Positions 8,799-16,841 of a stretch of 64,000 nucleotides of DNA are shown piece after piece. Source of the DNA: Streptomyces antioxidans (GTDB taxonomy: Bacteria > Actinomycetota > Actinomycetes > Streptomycetales > Streptomycetaceae). A program made the translations under genes and the position numbers. The stretch is from contig NZ_LAKD02000029.1 in assembly GCF_000968685.2 (NCBI RefSeq), positions 62,001-126,000 of the forward strand. The letters are read 5' to 3'. Positions within the stretch are counted from its first letter, which is position 1. Each line of letters opens with the position of its first letter. The notes beneath the pieces are model-generated. The model saw only the letters and a list, made by a program, of their open reading frames with translations. It was not told the origin of the DNA and made no database searches.

Positions 8799-10015
8799 CC
8801 GTCCGACGCCCCGGCGTCGAGGAGCAGCTTCGCGGCCACCGTCGCCCCGTCGGTGCGCATCGTGCCCGCCACGGCCCTCGCCCGGGCCCGGGTCTCGGGG
8901 GCCAGGGCGGTTTTCAGCGCGGCCGAGAGGGAGTCGAGGGTCGGGGCCGGACCGTCGTGTGCCGCGCCGATGCCCAGCTCGGCCACCCGGGCGGCCCAGT
9001 GCGGCTGGTCCGCGATCTGGGGGACCACCACCTGGGGCGCACCGGCCCCGGCGGCCGTCGTCGTGGTGCCCGCGCCACCGTGGTGGACGACGGCGGCCAC
9101 CCGGCCGAACAGCGCCTGGTGGTTGACCTCGCCGACGGCGAAGCAGTCGTCCCGGTCGTCGACCGGGGCCAAGTCGGCCCAGCCGCGGGCGAGAAGCACC
9201 CGGTGGCCCTGTGCCCGCACCGCCTCGATGACCACCCGGGCGAGGTCGGCCGAGGTGTGCATGGCCATGCTGCCGAAGCCCACGTACACCGGAGGTTCAC
9301 CGGCGTCCAGGAACGCCTCGAGCTCATCCGGGAGCGGACGTCCGTCCGGCAGGATCCACGCGCCGGTCTGTACGAGGTCGAGTTCCGTCATGTCCTGCCA
9401 CGGGCCCAGGACCGGGTCCGCGGCCAGCAGCGCCCGGTCGGTGAAGACGTAGTCGCGGACGTTGTCCACCGGCGGCAGGCCGATCGCCGCCCGGTGGCGG
9501 TTCTCCGCCTCGCCGTACAGCTCGTTCACCCGCTGGGCGTCCTGCTCCCACAACACCTTGAGGTCGGTCTCCTCCTCCGGGGACGGCGTGCCGGGCCGCC
9601 GTCCCGGACGGAAGTGCCGCGAGGGCAGCCCGAACGGATGGAAGCAGGCGAACACATAGCGGAGGCCCAGCTTCTCGGCCACCGAGCGCGCGCCGACCGG
9701 CATCAGTCCGGTCGCCAGGAGCACATCGCATCCCTCGGCCGCCGTGGCGAGCGTGTTGAACCGCGCGGCCACCAGCTCGGGCGCGAGGCGGAAGGCGTCC
9801 CGCGCCGAGGGCGGCCGCGCACCGGTCACCACCGAGCGCACCGTCGGGCCGAGCGGCACCAGCTCCACGCCGACACCGGCCAGCAGCTCCGCGAACTCCT
9901 CGTCCGGCGGCGCGCACACCCGCGCCTCCGCGCCGAGTTCCCGCAAGCGCACCGCGAGTCCCGCCAGCGGTTCGACATCCCCGCGCGACCCCCAAGACGA
10001 CAACACCACACGCAT
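8783..10015 (-). CDS. UGT-like glycosyltransferase (GT1 family, macrolide/sterol type)
   Basis: 410 residues from the ATG at 10015 (MRVVLSSWGSRGDVEPLAGL, the typical GT-B N-terminus). The C-terminal nucleotide-sugar site is clear: VVHHGGAGTTTTAAGAGAPQVVVPQIADQPHWAARV. Such enzymes transfer activated sugars to lipids or natural products. The in-frame extension to 10072 is not family-like. Its last codons and stop (8783-8785) lie inside the remnant of the two-component regulator, overlapping it by 16 bp, so the 3' end was probably formed or trimmed when that locus decayed. It follows the ECF41 sigma gene on the same strand after a hairpin at 10118-10141. Acceptor unknown. Confidence 0.88.
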   Translation of the reverse strand: MRVVLSSWGSRGDVEPLAGLAVRLRELGAEARVCAPPDEEFAELLAGVGVELVPLGPTVRSVVTGARPPSARDAFRLAPELVAARFNTLATAAEGCDVLLATGLMPVGARSVAEKLGLRYVFACFHPFGLPSRHFRPGRRPGTPSPEEETDLKVLWEQDAQRVNELYGEAENRHRAAIGLPPVDNVRDYVFTDRALLAADPVLGPWQDMTELDLVQTGAWILPDGRPLPDELEAFLDAGEPPVYVGFGSMAMHTSADLARVVIEAVRAQGHRVLLARGWADLAPVDDRDDCFAVGEVNHQALFGRVAAVVHHGGAGTTTTAAGAGAPQVVVPQIADQPHWAARVAELGIGAAHDGPAPTLDSLSAALKTALAPETRARARAVAGTMRTDGATVAAKLLLDAGASDGQARR

Positions 10016-10117
10016 ATCGCAAACCCCCCGTTCCCCCAGGTACTGGCATCGGCCGCCCATCCTGAAGTACACCCCGGGCCTTGCCGCAAGCCCCCCGGTG
10101 CGCTATAGGTTGATAGT

Positions 10118-10141
10118 GGCAGGGAGAGGTGGCTCCCTGCC
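10118..10141 (-). terminator. Hairpin between the ECF41 sigma gene and the glycosyltransferase
   Basis: A perfect 9-bp stem (GGCAGGGAG / CTCCCTGCC) with a 6-nt loop lies 13 bp past the sigma-factor stop. No T-run follows on the minus strand, so it is a Streptomyces-type terminator at best. Confidence 0.6.
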
Positions 10142-10153
10142 TTTGTCGTGTCG

Positions 10154-11044
10154 TCAGTCCAGGTCCGTCAGATCGAGCCCGCTCAGCCGCTCGGGGTCGG
10201 CCAGGATGTCGATCGCCACGATCCTGCCGTCCGCGACCGTGAAGGCCAGCACCGAGTACGGCCGCCCTTCCCGCGAACTGACCACGCCCACGGCCCCGTT
10301 GACGAGCGCGGGGTGGGCGTGGAGGCCGGGGCCGCTGAGGCGGGAGAAGGTGAGCGCCTGTTCCGCCACGGCCGCGGCGCCGCGCACCTCGCGCGCGCCG
10401 GGGGCGGGCGCGGGCCCGTAGTCGGCGCGCAGCACGACATCCGGGTCGAGCACGGCGATCAGCCCCTCGAAGTCGCCCTCCCGCGCGGCGGCGAGAAAGG
10501 CGCCCACGACCTCGCGCTGCCGGACGAGGTCCGCGTCGGGGACCGGGGCCGCTCCCCGCACCCGGCGGCGGGCGCGGCTGGCGAGCTGACGGGCGGCGGC
10601 CGGGGTGCGGTCGACGATGGGGGCGATCTCGTCGAACGGCACGGCGAACAGATCGTGCAGTACGAAGGCCAGCCGTTCGGCGGGGGCCAGCGTCTCCAGG
10701 ACGACCAGCAGGGCGAGGCCGACGGAGTCGGCCAGCAGCGCCTGGTCCTCGGGGCCGGGCCCGCTCACACGGCTGATGACCGGGTCGGGGAGGTGCACCC
10801 CCAGGGGCTCCTCGCGCCGGGCGGTGCGCGAGCGCAGCATGTCCAGGCAGACCCGGCCGACGACGGTGGTCAGCCAGCCGCCCAGGTTCTCCACCGCGCC
10901 GGTGTCGGAGCGGCTGAGCCTCAGCCATGCCTCCTGGACGGCGTCATCCGCCTCGCTCAGCGAGCCGAGCATGCGGTACGCCACCGCGCGCAGATGGCCG
11001 CGGTGGGCCTCGAAGCCCTCCGCCAGAAGGTCGTTCTCGTTCAT
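10154..11044 (-). CDS. ECF41-type RNA polymerase sigma factor (SigJ-like) with SnoaL-like C-terminal domain
   Basis: 296 residues. Sigma-2 ([33 protein letters not shown]) and sigma-4 ([23 protein letters not shown], then [18 protein letters not shown]) are followed by a SnoaL/NTF2-like domain (about residues 175-290). This fused domain defines group ECF41, which has no separate anti-sigma factor; the C-terminus itself modulates activity. The family's NGxPG motif appears here as NGAVG, a deviation in the position expected to matter for control. ECF41 genes usually sit beside a carboxymuconolactone decarboxylase, oxidoreductase or epimerase gene; none is adjacent here. An ECF41-type promoter lies immediately upstream (11094-11120), pointing to autoregulation. 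Confidence 0.93.
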   Translation of the reverse strand: MNENDLLAEGFEAHRGHLRAVAYRMLGSLSEADDAVQEAWLRLSRSDTGAVENLGGWLTTVVGRVCLDMLRSRTARREEPLGVHLPDPVISRVSGPGPEDQALLADSVGLALLVVLETLAPAERLAFVLHDLFAVPFDEIAPIVDRTPAAARQLASRARRRVRGAAPVPDADLVRQREVVGAFLAAAREGDFEGLIAVLDPDVVLRADYGPAPAPGAREVRGAAAVAEQALTFSRLSGPGLHAHPALVNGAVGVVSSREGRPYSVLAFTVADGRIVAIDILADPERLSGLDLTDLD

Positions 11045-11093
11045 CGGTCACATCCCCTTGTCCGGGCCGCGCCGTCGCAGGCCACACCGTGCT

Positions 11094-11120
11094 GACGGAC
11101 GGGCCGGGCGCGATGTGACA
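11094..11120 (-). promoter_or_regulatory. Predicted ECF41-dependent promoter of the sigma-factor gene
   Basis: On the minus strand TGTCACA (11120-11114), exactly 16 nt, then CGTC (11097-11094). This matches the published ECF41 target motif TGTCACA-N16-CGTC as I remember it. It ends 50 nt before the sigma start codon, so the factor probably drives its own gene. Confidence 0.75.
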
Positions 11121-11143
11121 GTGGGCCGGACGCGATGTGGCAG
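11101..11143. repeat. 21-bp direct repeat with 22-bp period over the ECF41 promoter
   Basis: Units 11101-11121 and 11123-11143 differ at two of 21 positions. The first contains the -35 element TGTCACA on the minus strand; the second has TGCCACA and no CGTC at the right distance, so it is a degenerate copy two helical turns upstream. Confidence 0.8.
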
Positions 11144-11177
11144 AGGGGTGGGACGGACCGTGCACCCGTCCAGTCCC

Positions 11178-11206
11178 TTGACGCACTGCGATCACATCAT
11201 TACACA
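11178..11206 (+). promoter_or_regulatory. Predicted housekeeping-type promoter of the GH9 gene
   Basis: TTGACG (11178-11183), a 17-bp spacer, then TACACA (11201-11206). The CebR operator starts 4 bp downstream, about where transcription would begin. Confidence 0.65.
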
Positions 11207-11209
11207 AGT

Positions 11210-11223
11210 TGGGAGCGCTCCCA
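11210..11223. promoter_or_regulatory. Perfect CebR operator
   Basis: TGGGAGCGCTCCCA is a complete 14-bp palindrome identical to the CebR/CelR consensus of Streptomyces and Thermobifida. CebR is a LacI-family repressor released by cellobiose or cellotriose. Its position over the start of the predicted transcript, 33 bp before the start codon, fits repression of the GH9 cellulase. Confidence 0.93.
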
Positions 11224-11255
11224 TCTTTGCCTCCCACTCCCCAGGAGGGTCCGTC

Positions 11256-13142
11256 ATGCCCCTGCCCCTGCCCCTGTTACGCCGTCCGCGCGGTGCGCGG
11301 GCCGCCACCGCGCTGCTCACCGGTGCGCTGCTGCTGATCACGGCCCAGCCCGCGCCCGCCGGAGCGGACTCCCCCGCCGCACGCTCGGCCCCGGCCTCCG
11401 CCGCGCGCTCGACCGCCGCACTCTCGGCTCCGGCCGCCGCCGCGCCCTCCGCCGTCCAGGTCAATCAGCTGGGGTATCTGCCGGACGGCCCCAAGCGCGC
11501 CACCGTCGTCAGCGCGAGCACCACCACCCTGCCCTGGCAGCTGCGCGACGCCGATGGGCAGACGGCCGCCTCGGGCACCACCACCGTCCGGGGCGCGGAC
11601 GCCGCCTCCGGGCAGTCGACCCATCTGGTGGACTTCTCCCCGTACCAGGGGACGGGCAGCGGCTACACGCTCACCGTGGACGGGCGGACCAGCCACCCCT
11701 TCGACATCCGCGCGGACCTCTACGCCGGGCTGCGCGCCGACGCGATGTCCTTCTTCTACCAGCAGCGCAGCGGTATCCCCATCGAGGCCGCGCTCGCCGG
11801 TGCGGCCCATGCGCGCCCGGCGGGCCACCTGGGTGTCGCCCCCAACCGGGGCGACACCGCCGTGCCCTGCGCCAGCGGGGTGTGCGACTACGAACGGGAT
11901 GTGCGCGGCGGCTGGTACGACGCCGGTGACCAGGGCAAATACGTGGTCAACGGCGGACTCGCGGTCTGGCAGCTGGTCAATTCCTTCGAGCGCGCGAAGC
12001 GTGCGGGGCACGCGGACGGGCTCGGGGATTCCACGCTGCGCGTCCCCGAGCGCGGCAATGGGATCCCCGATGTGCTCGACGAGGCGCGCTGGGAGCTGGA
12101 GTTCCTGATGCGGATGCAGATCCCGGAGGGCAAGTCACGGGCGGGCATGGCCTTCCACAAGGTCCATGACGCCGCCTGGACCGGGCTGCCCACCCGGCCG
12201 GAGCAGGACGCCGAGCCGCGTGAGCTGCACGCGGCGTCCACCGCCGCCACCCTCAACCTGGCCGCCGCAGCGGCACAGTGCGCCCGGGTCTACGCCCCGT
12301 ACGACGCCGCCTTCGCCGCCCGCTGCCTGGACTCGGCGCGCCGCGCCTGGGCCGCCGCGCGGGCGAACCCCGATGTGCTGGCTCCGGCCTCCGACTCCAC
12401 CGGCGGCGGGGCGTACGACGACGGCCAGGTGGGCGACGAGTTCTACTGGGCGGCGACGGAGCTGTACGCGACCACCGGGGAGGCGCCGTACCGGGACGCG
12501 GTCACCTCCTCGCCGTACCACACCGCGAGCGATGTGTTCACCCCGCGCGGCTTCAGCTGGCAGGACACCGGGCCCCTCGGGCGGATCGCCCTGGCCACCG
12601 TCCCCAACGGCCTGCCCGCGGCCGACCTCGCCAGGGTCCGCGCCTCCGTGGTCTCCGCGGCCGATGCCCGCCTGACCACGATGTCCGGCCAGGGCTACGC
12701 GGTACCGCTGCCGTCGGACGGCTACGTCTGGGGCTCCAACGGCCAGGTGGCCAACAACGGGACCGTCCTGGCCGTCGCCTACGAGCTCACCGAGGAGCAG
12801 CGGTACCGCGCCGGGGCGCTGGAGACGCTGGACTATCTGCTCGGGCGCAACGCGCTCGGCCAGTCGTACGTCACCGGCTACGGCGAGCGCACCTCGCAGA
12901 ACCAGCACCACCGCTTCTGGGCGCACCAGTACGACGCCTCGCTGCCGAACCCGCCCGCCGGATCGATCGCCGGCGGGGCGAATTCGGGGCTGCAGGATCC
13001 GGTGGCGCAGGAGAAGCTTCCGGGCTGCGCGCCCGCGGCGTGCTACGTCGATGACATCGGCTCGTACTCCACGAATGAGGTGGCGATCAACTGGAACGCG
13101 CCGCTGGCGTGGCTGGCCGCGTTTGCCGCGGAACGCGGCTGA
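11256..13142 (+). CDS. Secreted GH9 family cellulase (endoglucanase/exoglucosidase type)
   Basis: 628 residues. The ATG at 11256 follows AGGAGGG by 6 nt. A signal peptide ([20 protein letters not shown]...) and an Ala/Pro/Ser-rich linker lead into a CelD-type N-terminal Ig-like domain ([20 protein letters not shown], about residues 67-150) and then the (alpha/alpha)6 GH9 catalytic domain. The catalytic base region is [17 protein letters not shown] (about 220-235) and the acid is the Glu of [11 protein letters not shown] (about 607). GH9 enzymes invert beta-1,4-glucosidic bonds of cellulose, cello-oligosaccharides or other beta-glucans. There is no carbohydrate-binding module. A perfect CebR box controls it, so it belongs to the cellobiose-induced cellulose regulon. 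A hairpin at 13146-13179 ends the transcript. Confidence 0.95.
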   Translation: MPLPLPLLRRPRGARAATALLTGALLLITAQPAPAGADSPAARSAPASAARSTAALSAPAAAAPSAVQVNQLGYLPDGPKRATVVSASTTTLPWQLRDADGQTAASGTTTVRGADAASGQSTHLVDFSPYQGTGSGYTLTVDGRTSHPFDIRADLYAGLRADAMSFFYQQRSGIPIEAALAGAAHARPAGHLGVAPNRGDTAVPCASGVCDYERDVRGGWYDAGDQGKYVVNGGLAVWQLVNSFERAKRAGHADGLGDSTLRVPERGNGIPDVLDEARWELEFLMRMQIPEGKSRAGMAFHKVHDAAWTGLPTRPEQDAEPRELHAASTAATLNLAAAAAQCARVYAPYDAAFAARCLDSARRAWAAARANPDVLAPASDSTGGGAYDDGQVGDEFYWAATELYATTGEAPYRDAVTSSPYHTASDVFTPRGFSWQDTGPLGRIALATVPNGLPAADLARVRASVVSAADARLTTMSGQGYAVPLPSDGYVWGSNGQVANNGTVLAVAYELTEEQRYRAGALETLDYLLGRNALGQSYVTGYGERTSQNQHHRFWAHQYDASLPNPPAGSIAGGANSGLQDPVAQEKLPGCAPAACYVDDIGSYSTNEVAINWNAPLAWLAAFAAERG

Positions 13143-13145
13143 CCG

Positions 13146-13179
13146 GGTGGGGCGGGGGCCTCCCGGCCCCTGCCCCACC
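13146..13179. terminator. Bidirectional terminator between GH9 and glutathione peroxidase genes
   Basis: A 14-bp stem (13146-13159 with 13166-13179, one G-T pair) and a 6-nt loop begins 4 bp after the GH9 stop. It sits between convergent genes. Confidence 0.75.
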
Positions 13180-13181
13180 TC

Positions 13182-13201
13182 CCTCACCTCACCTCACCTC
13201 A
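13182..13201. repeat. CCTCA x4 microsatellite overlapping the peroxidase stop codon
   Basis: Four exact CCTCA units; the last supplies the TGA stop of the minus-strand glutathione peroxidase (13199-13201), so slippage could alter its C-terminus. Confidence 0.8.
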
Positions 13202-13687
13202 CCGGGGCAGCTGCCCCTCGATCGCGGCGACGACGTCGTCCGCCTCCGGCTCGGTCCGCGGCCGGAACCGGCCCACGACCTCACCGTCCGGCGAGATGAG
13301 GAACTTCTCGAAGTTCCACTGCACGTCCCCCGCCTCGCCCTGCGCGTCCGGCGTCCCCGTCAGCTCGGCGTAGAGCGGATGCCGCTGCTCGCCGTTGACA
13401 TCGGTCTTCTCCAGCAGCGGGAAGGACACTCCGTAGGTCGTCGAGCAGAACGTCTGGATCTCCTCGCCCGTCCCCGGCTCCTGCCCCGCGAACTGGTTGC
13501 ACGGAACCCCCAGCACGGTGAACCCGCGCCCGGCATAGCGCTGCTGCAGCCGCTCAAGCCCCTCGTACTGCGGGGTCAGGCCGCACTTGGACGCCACGTT
13601 GACCACCAGCAGCGCCGCACCCCGGTGCTCACCGAGCGAGGTCGGCTCACCGGCGAGGGTGCGCAGGGGGATGTCGTACAGGCTCAT
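13199..13687 (-). CDS. Glutathione peroxidase-family protein (Cys-type thiol peroxidase)
   Basis: 162 residues from the ATG at 13687 (MSLYDIPLRTLAGEPTSL). The peroxidatic residue is Cys35 in VNVASKCGLTPQYEGL; the Gln of CNQFAGQEPG and the Trp/Asn of VQWNFEKFL complete the active-site tetrad. Bacterial Cys-type members reduce H2O2 or lipid peroxides, normally using thioredoxin or mycothiol-linked thiols, since Streptomyces lacks glutathione. It is cytoplasmic (no signal peptide) and monocistronic. The longer in-frame start at 13747 adds a non-conserved tail. No OxyR-type operator was recognised. Confidence 0.95.
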   Translation of the reverse strand: MSLYDIPLRTLAGEPTSLGEHRGAALLVVNVASKCGLTPQYEGLERLQQRYAGRGFTVLGVPCNQFAGQEPGTGEEIQTFCSTTYGVSFPLLEKTDVNGEQRHPLYAELTGTPDAQGEAGDVQWNFEKFLISPDGEVVGRFRPRTEPEADDVVAAIEGQLPR

Positions 13688-13856
13688 GGGATCTACCGCC
13701 TTCGTCGTTCGGTGGGTGAGGCCAAATCTATGCGCTCCCGCACCCATGACGCCGGATCACAATATGAACACCGAACACACACAACCTCTTCACTTTTCAA
13801 CCAGCGCGGTTAAGGTCGGTTCCTCGCGTATCTCGCGGATCACTCAAGGGGGGACC

Positions 13857-14417
13857 ATGTCCTGGAATAACCAGCCATCACCGGCACCAGCACCGGCACC
13901 GAGACGTCCCAGATGGGCACGCAAGCGCGTCGCCGTCCCCGTCGCGGCCGTCCTGCTCTTCGCCGGAGTCGGCATAGGGTCCGCCCAAGGCGACGACACG
14001 AAGTCGTCCGGCGGCGACAAGCCCACGCCCAAGGTGACGGTCACCGTCACGGCCAAGCCCGCCCAGGTGAAGCACACGGCGGAACCGACACCCACCGTGA
14101 CGGTCACCAAGACCGTCACGGCGAAGCCCAAGGCCGCGCCGAAGCCGAAGCAGAGCGGGGCGGACGGCTCGTCCTCCTCCGCCAGTGGTGGGGGGTCGTC
14201 GTCCGGCGGGTCGTCCTCGTCGAGCTCCGGGGGCGGCGGTTCGTCGTCCGGTGGGTCTTCCGGCGGGTCGTCGTCCAGCAGCAGCGGCGGATCCGGCAGC
14301 ACGGGCGGATCCAGCAGTGGGGCCACGGCGCTCTGCAAGGACGGCAGCTACTCCTACGCCGCCCACCACCAGGGCGCGTGTTCCCACCACGGTGGTGTCG
14401 CCGTCTTCTACCGGTGA
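13857..14417 (+). CDS. Membrane-anchored or secreted DUF3761 domain protein with Ser/Gly-rich linker
   Basis: 186 residues from the ATG at 13857. A proline-rich cytoplasmic start (QPSPAPAPAPAPRRP) and RRPRWARKRVAVPVAAVLLFAGVGIG form an N-terminal membrane anchor or signal. It is followed by Lys/Thr/Val repeats (KVTVTVTAKP and related, about residues 60-95), then about 55 residues of almost only Ser and Gly, and finally a short DUF3761 domain (ALCKDGSYSYAAHHQGACSHHGGVAVF) with two cysteines likely in a disulphide. The architecture looks like a flexible extracytoplasmic tether displaying a small domain. Function of DUF3761 is unknown. The Ser/Gly run is of repetitive DNA and may vary in length between strains. 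Confidence 0.88.
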   Translation: MSWNNQPSPAPAPAPRRPRWARKRVAVPVAAVLLFAGVGIGSAQGDDTKSSGGDKPTPKVTVTVTAKPAQVKHTAEPTPTVTVTKTVTAKPKAAPKPKQSGADGSSSSASGGGSSSGGSSSSSSGGGGSSSGGSSGGSSSSSSGGSGSTGGSSSGATALCKDGSYSYAAHHQGACSHHGGVAVFYR

Positions 14418-14564
14418 TCTGACACGGCGATGGGGGCGGGCCGCGGGGCCGCCCCCCTCGCGTGGCGGAAGTTGCGGGCGTACGGAATGGACCGGGCCCG
14501 GCGGCGGAAACAGTCACCAGGGGGCCGGTCACACCGGAGCCGGTCAAGCCGCGGAGGGGGCACG

Positions 14565-15122
14565 GTGACGCGAGACAACAGCGCCGAGAGCGAGGCGGTC
14601 ACGGGCAGGCTGCTGATCCTGGAATACGAGCAGGTGAAGGAGGAGCAGCGGGCGCGCATCGGGTTCCGCGACAATCTGCTCTACGCGACGCTGGCCGCGA
14701 TGGCGGCCATCATCACCTTCTCCCTGCAGAGCCATGGGCGCCCGGAACTGCTGTTGTTGCTGCCCCCGGCGTCGGCGCTGCTGGGCTGGGCGTATCTGGT
14801 CAACGACGAGAAGATATCGGCCATCGGACGGTATGTCAGGGAGGATCTTGGGCCCCGGCTGACGGCGCTCGCCCCGGGTCGGCCACCGGTGTTCGGCTGG
14901 GAGCGTGCCCACCGCGACGACGGCCGCCGGATCTCCCGCAAGCGGCTCCAACTCGCGGCGGATCTGCTGCTGTTCGCGGTGGCGCCGATCGCCGCGCTCA
15001 TCGTGTACTGGACGTCCGAGCCGGTGCGGGCGGTGCTGCTGACGGTGTCGGTGGCGGAGGTGGCACTGATCGTCGTACTGGCGGTGCAGATCGTGCTGTA
15101 CGCGGATCTGCACCGGCCGTGA
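14565..15122 (+). CDS. Small integral membrane protein, four predicted helices
   Basis: 185 residues from a GTG at 14565 preceded by GGAGGGGG. A cytoplasmic amphipathic start (LLILEYEQVKEEQRARIGFRDNLLY) leads to two hydrophobic helices (about residues 38-78), a polar central segment (about 80-125) and two more helices (about 128-180). I do not recognise a named family, though the EYEQVKEEQRARIGFRD start looks conserved in type. It lies 91 bp upstream of the phosphorylase-EAD gene on the same strand and might be a membrane partner or effector of the conflict locus, but that is position only. Its TGA stop is inside a 12-bp tandem repeat. Confidence 0.8.
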   Translation: MTRDNSAESEAVTGRLLILEYEQVKEEQRARIGFRDNLLYATLAAMAAIITFSLQSHGRPELLLLLPPASALLGWAYLVNDEKISAIGRYVREDLGPRLTALAPGRPPVFGWERAHRDDGRRISRKRLQLAADLLLFAVAPIAALIVYWTSEPVRAVLLTVSVAEVALIVVLAVQIVLYADLHRP

Positions 15123-15146
15123 CACCGGCCGTGACACCGGCCGTGA
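15111..15146. repeat. Three exact 12-bp tandem repeats across the stop codon
   Basis: CACCGGCCGTGA occurs three times in a row; the first copy encodes the last residues and stop of the membrane protein. Each extra unit is in frame and also ends in TGA, so expansion would not extend the protein. Confidence 0.85.
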
Positions 15147-15213
15147 CGCAACGACACCCATGGGCTGCGTCGAGTCCGTAAGGTGAGGGCAAGGGCTGTC
15201 CTAGGGGGGATCC

Positions 15214-16416
15214 ATGGACGCTGAGGGAAATGGTGGCAAGGCGCGGGCCGATGTGGTGGTCCTGACCGCGCTGGAGGTCGAATACCGGGCGGTGCGGGCC
15301 CACTTGGAGGATCCGCGCCCGGTGCGGGCGGAGCGGGGCGCGCTGTTCGAGCTGGGGGTGTTCCGCGAGGGGTCCGGGGAGCGCAGCGTCGCCATCCATA
15401 TGACGGGCGCTGGAAATCCGGGTGCCGCGGCCTCGGTCGAGCGGGCGGCTGCGCTCTTCGCGCCCGGGGCCGTGCTGTTCGTGGGGGTGGCGGGCGGCCG
15501 CAAGGACGTCGCGCTGGGCGATGTGGTGGCCGCCGAGGCGGTGTACGACTACGAGACCGGCAAGGACACCGAGACCGGGTTCCAGCCCCGGCAGAAGACC
15601 TATCAGTCGGCGTACGGGCTGGTGCAGCTGGCCCGGCTGGTGGCGGCGGCCGACGAATGGCAGCGGCGGATCCTCCCCGGGGACGACGCGCCGCGCCCCC
15701 GTGCCCATGTGAAGCCCCTCGCGGCGGGCGGCCGGGTGGTGGCGCACCACCGCTCGGACGTCGGGCTGAGGCTCGCGGCCAGTGCGGGTGACGCGCTCGC
15801 GGTGGACATGGAGGGCTTCGGCTTCCTCGCCGGCGCGTATGCCAATCAGCACCTGGACGCGCTGGTGATCCGCGGCATCTCGGACCTGCTCGGGGACAAG
15901 GGCGAGGCACATGACGAGCGCTGGCAGCCGGTGGCCTCCCGGAACGCGGCCGCCTTCGCCTTCGAGCTGATCGGCCGTATCCCGGTCGCGGCGCCGGGCA
16001 CGCCCCGGCCACTCGCCGCCGATGCCCGGCCACTCGCCGCCGGTGCCCGGTCCCTCGCCACCGATGCGCGGTCCGCCGCCAGCGGCACACGGCCCCTCGT
16101 CCCCGGCACACCGCCCGAGATCCCCCGGCGCCGCGGGCTGACCATCCGTGACCTCGGCGCACTCGCGGACACCCTGCTGGCCGTGCCCGGGATGACCTCC
16201 CCCGCACGCTGGCAGCAGTTGCTCGACGAACTGCCCACCGTCGGCACCGCGGTGGGCCGTCAGTCGGCGAGCCGCGCGGAGGCCCTGTCCCTGCTGCGCG
16301 TCTGCGAGGCCCGGCGGGCGATGGGCGAGCTGGTGGAGGTGGTCGCGGTGCTCGCGCCGGACGATCCGGCCGCCGCCGAACTCGCCCGCCGGGTCGAGCA
16401 ACTCGGATTGGAGTGA
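15214..16416 (+). CDS. Nucleosidase/phosphorylase-like effector with C-terminal effector-associated domain (EAD2-like)
   Basis: 400 residues. Residues about 10-265 form a PNP/UDP-family (MTA/SAH nucleosidase-like) domain: ADVVVLTALEVEYRAVRAHL, AVLFVGVAGGRKDVALGDVV, the catalytic-type AVDMEGFGFLAGAYAN and VIRGISDLLGDKG. After a repetitive linker (about 268-305, repeats of RPLAADA type) comes an alpha-helical domain: LADTLLAVPGMTSPARWQQL and ASRAEALSLLRVCEARRAMGELVEVV. This resembles EAD2, the adaptor domain that joins effectors to VMAP-type signalling proteins. The family splits N-glycosidic bonds of nucleosides or nucleotides, so as an effector it could deplete a nucleotide pool. A similar EAD starts the downstream VMAP protein, which suggests recruitment by like-like contact. 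Effector role is inferred from the architecture. Confidence 0.85.
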   Translation: MDAEGNGGKARADVVVLTALEVEYRAVRAHLEDPRPVRAERGALFELGVFREGSGERSVAIHMTGAGNPGAAASVERAAALFAPGAVLFVGVAGGRKDVALGDVVAAEAVYDYETGKDTETGFQPRQKTYQSAYGLVQLARLVAAADEWQRRILPGDDAPRPRAHVKPLAAGGRVVAHHRSDVGLRLAASAGDALAVDMEGFGFLAGAYANQHLDALVIRGISDLLGDKGEAHDERWQPVASRNAAAFAFELIGRIPVAAPGTPRPLAADARPLAAGARSLATDARSAASGTRPLVPGTPPEIPRRRGLTIRDLGALADTLLAVPGMTSPARWQQLLDELPTVGTAVGRQSASRAEALSLLRVCEARRAMGELVEVVAVLAPDDPAAAELARRVEQLGLE

Positions 16417-16841
16417 CCCTCCTCACCCTCCCGCCCCCGCGGATGAGGCCCCGGGTCGCCCTCCCCCCGTGGATGAGGGCCCCCGAACCTTCCGCCGCCG
16501 CCCCCTGCCCGGGCCGCCGCGGAGCGGCGTCCCCCGCGCGGGCTCGGCGGAACCGTCCAGGTGGACCCCTGAGGAGGACGGCCCTCCGCCTCGCGGTCGC
16601 CGCTGGCGCGGGCCCCCCGTGCACCGCCGGGGCGGTGCCCCGGCCGCTGCGGCGCCCGCTCCGGGCGCGGGGGCGCGCGGGGGACGGTGCCACGGACATA
16701 CTCGTCAGTGGTGTCACAAGTGGCTCCCGGGGCATACAAGTTGTCCCGGAGACCGGGCGGGCGGCACCCGCGTATGGCAGGGTCTCCGGCGGGATCATCG
16801 GCGGCGGGGACCGGTGATGCGGCCTCGGGGGAGGGCACGGC
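16417..16841. other. 425-bp gap before the VMAP gene, probably the operon promoter region
   Basis: No convincing coding sequence: a GTG-overlapping frame (16413-16817) is only Arg/Pro/Ala-rich noise. Around 16716-16749 an imperfect direct repeat is visible (ACAAGTGGCTCCCGG and ACAAGTTGTCCCGG, 20 bp apart), the only AT-richer spot. This is the likely promoter and operator zone for the VMAP-MoxR-FxsT operon. A GGGGGAGGG ribosome site lies just before 16842. Confidence 0.5.

Noticed and set aside
8799..9126. Continuation of the chimeric two-component frame beyond 8798
   Set aside because: It is Arg/Pro/Gly noise antisense to a well-conserved glycosyltransferase; the true regulator tail is in another frame and stops at 8798.
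8146..13142. Natural-product gene cluster around the glycosyltransferase and sigma factor
   Set aside because: No polyketide, NRPS, terpene or tailoring genes are adjacent; neighbours are a pseudogene, an ECF sigma factor and a cellulase.
16712..16738. Second ECF41 promoter before the VMAP gene (TGTCACA at 16712-16718)
   Set aside because: No CGTC occurs at the required 16-nt distance.
16413..16817. Open frame starting with GTG overlapping the phosphorylase stop
   Set aside because: Composition is Arg/Pro/Ala-rich without domain or helix pattern, and the stretch looks like promoter DNA.
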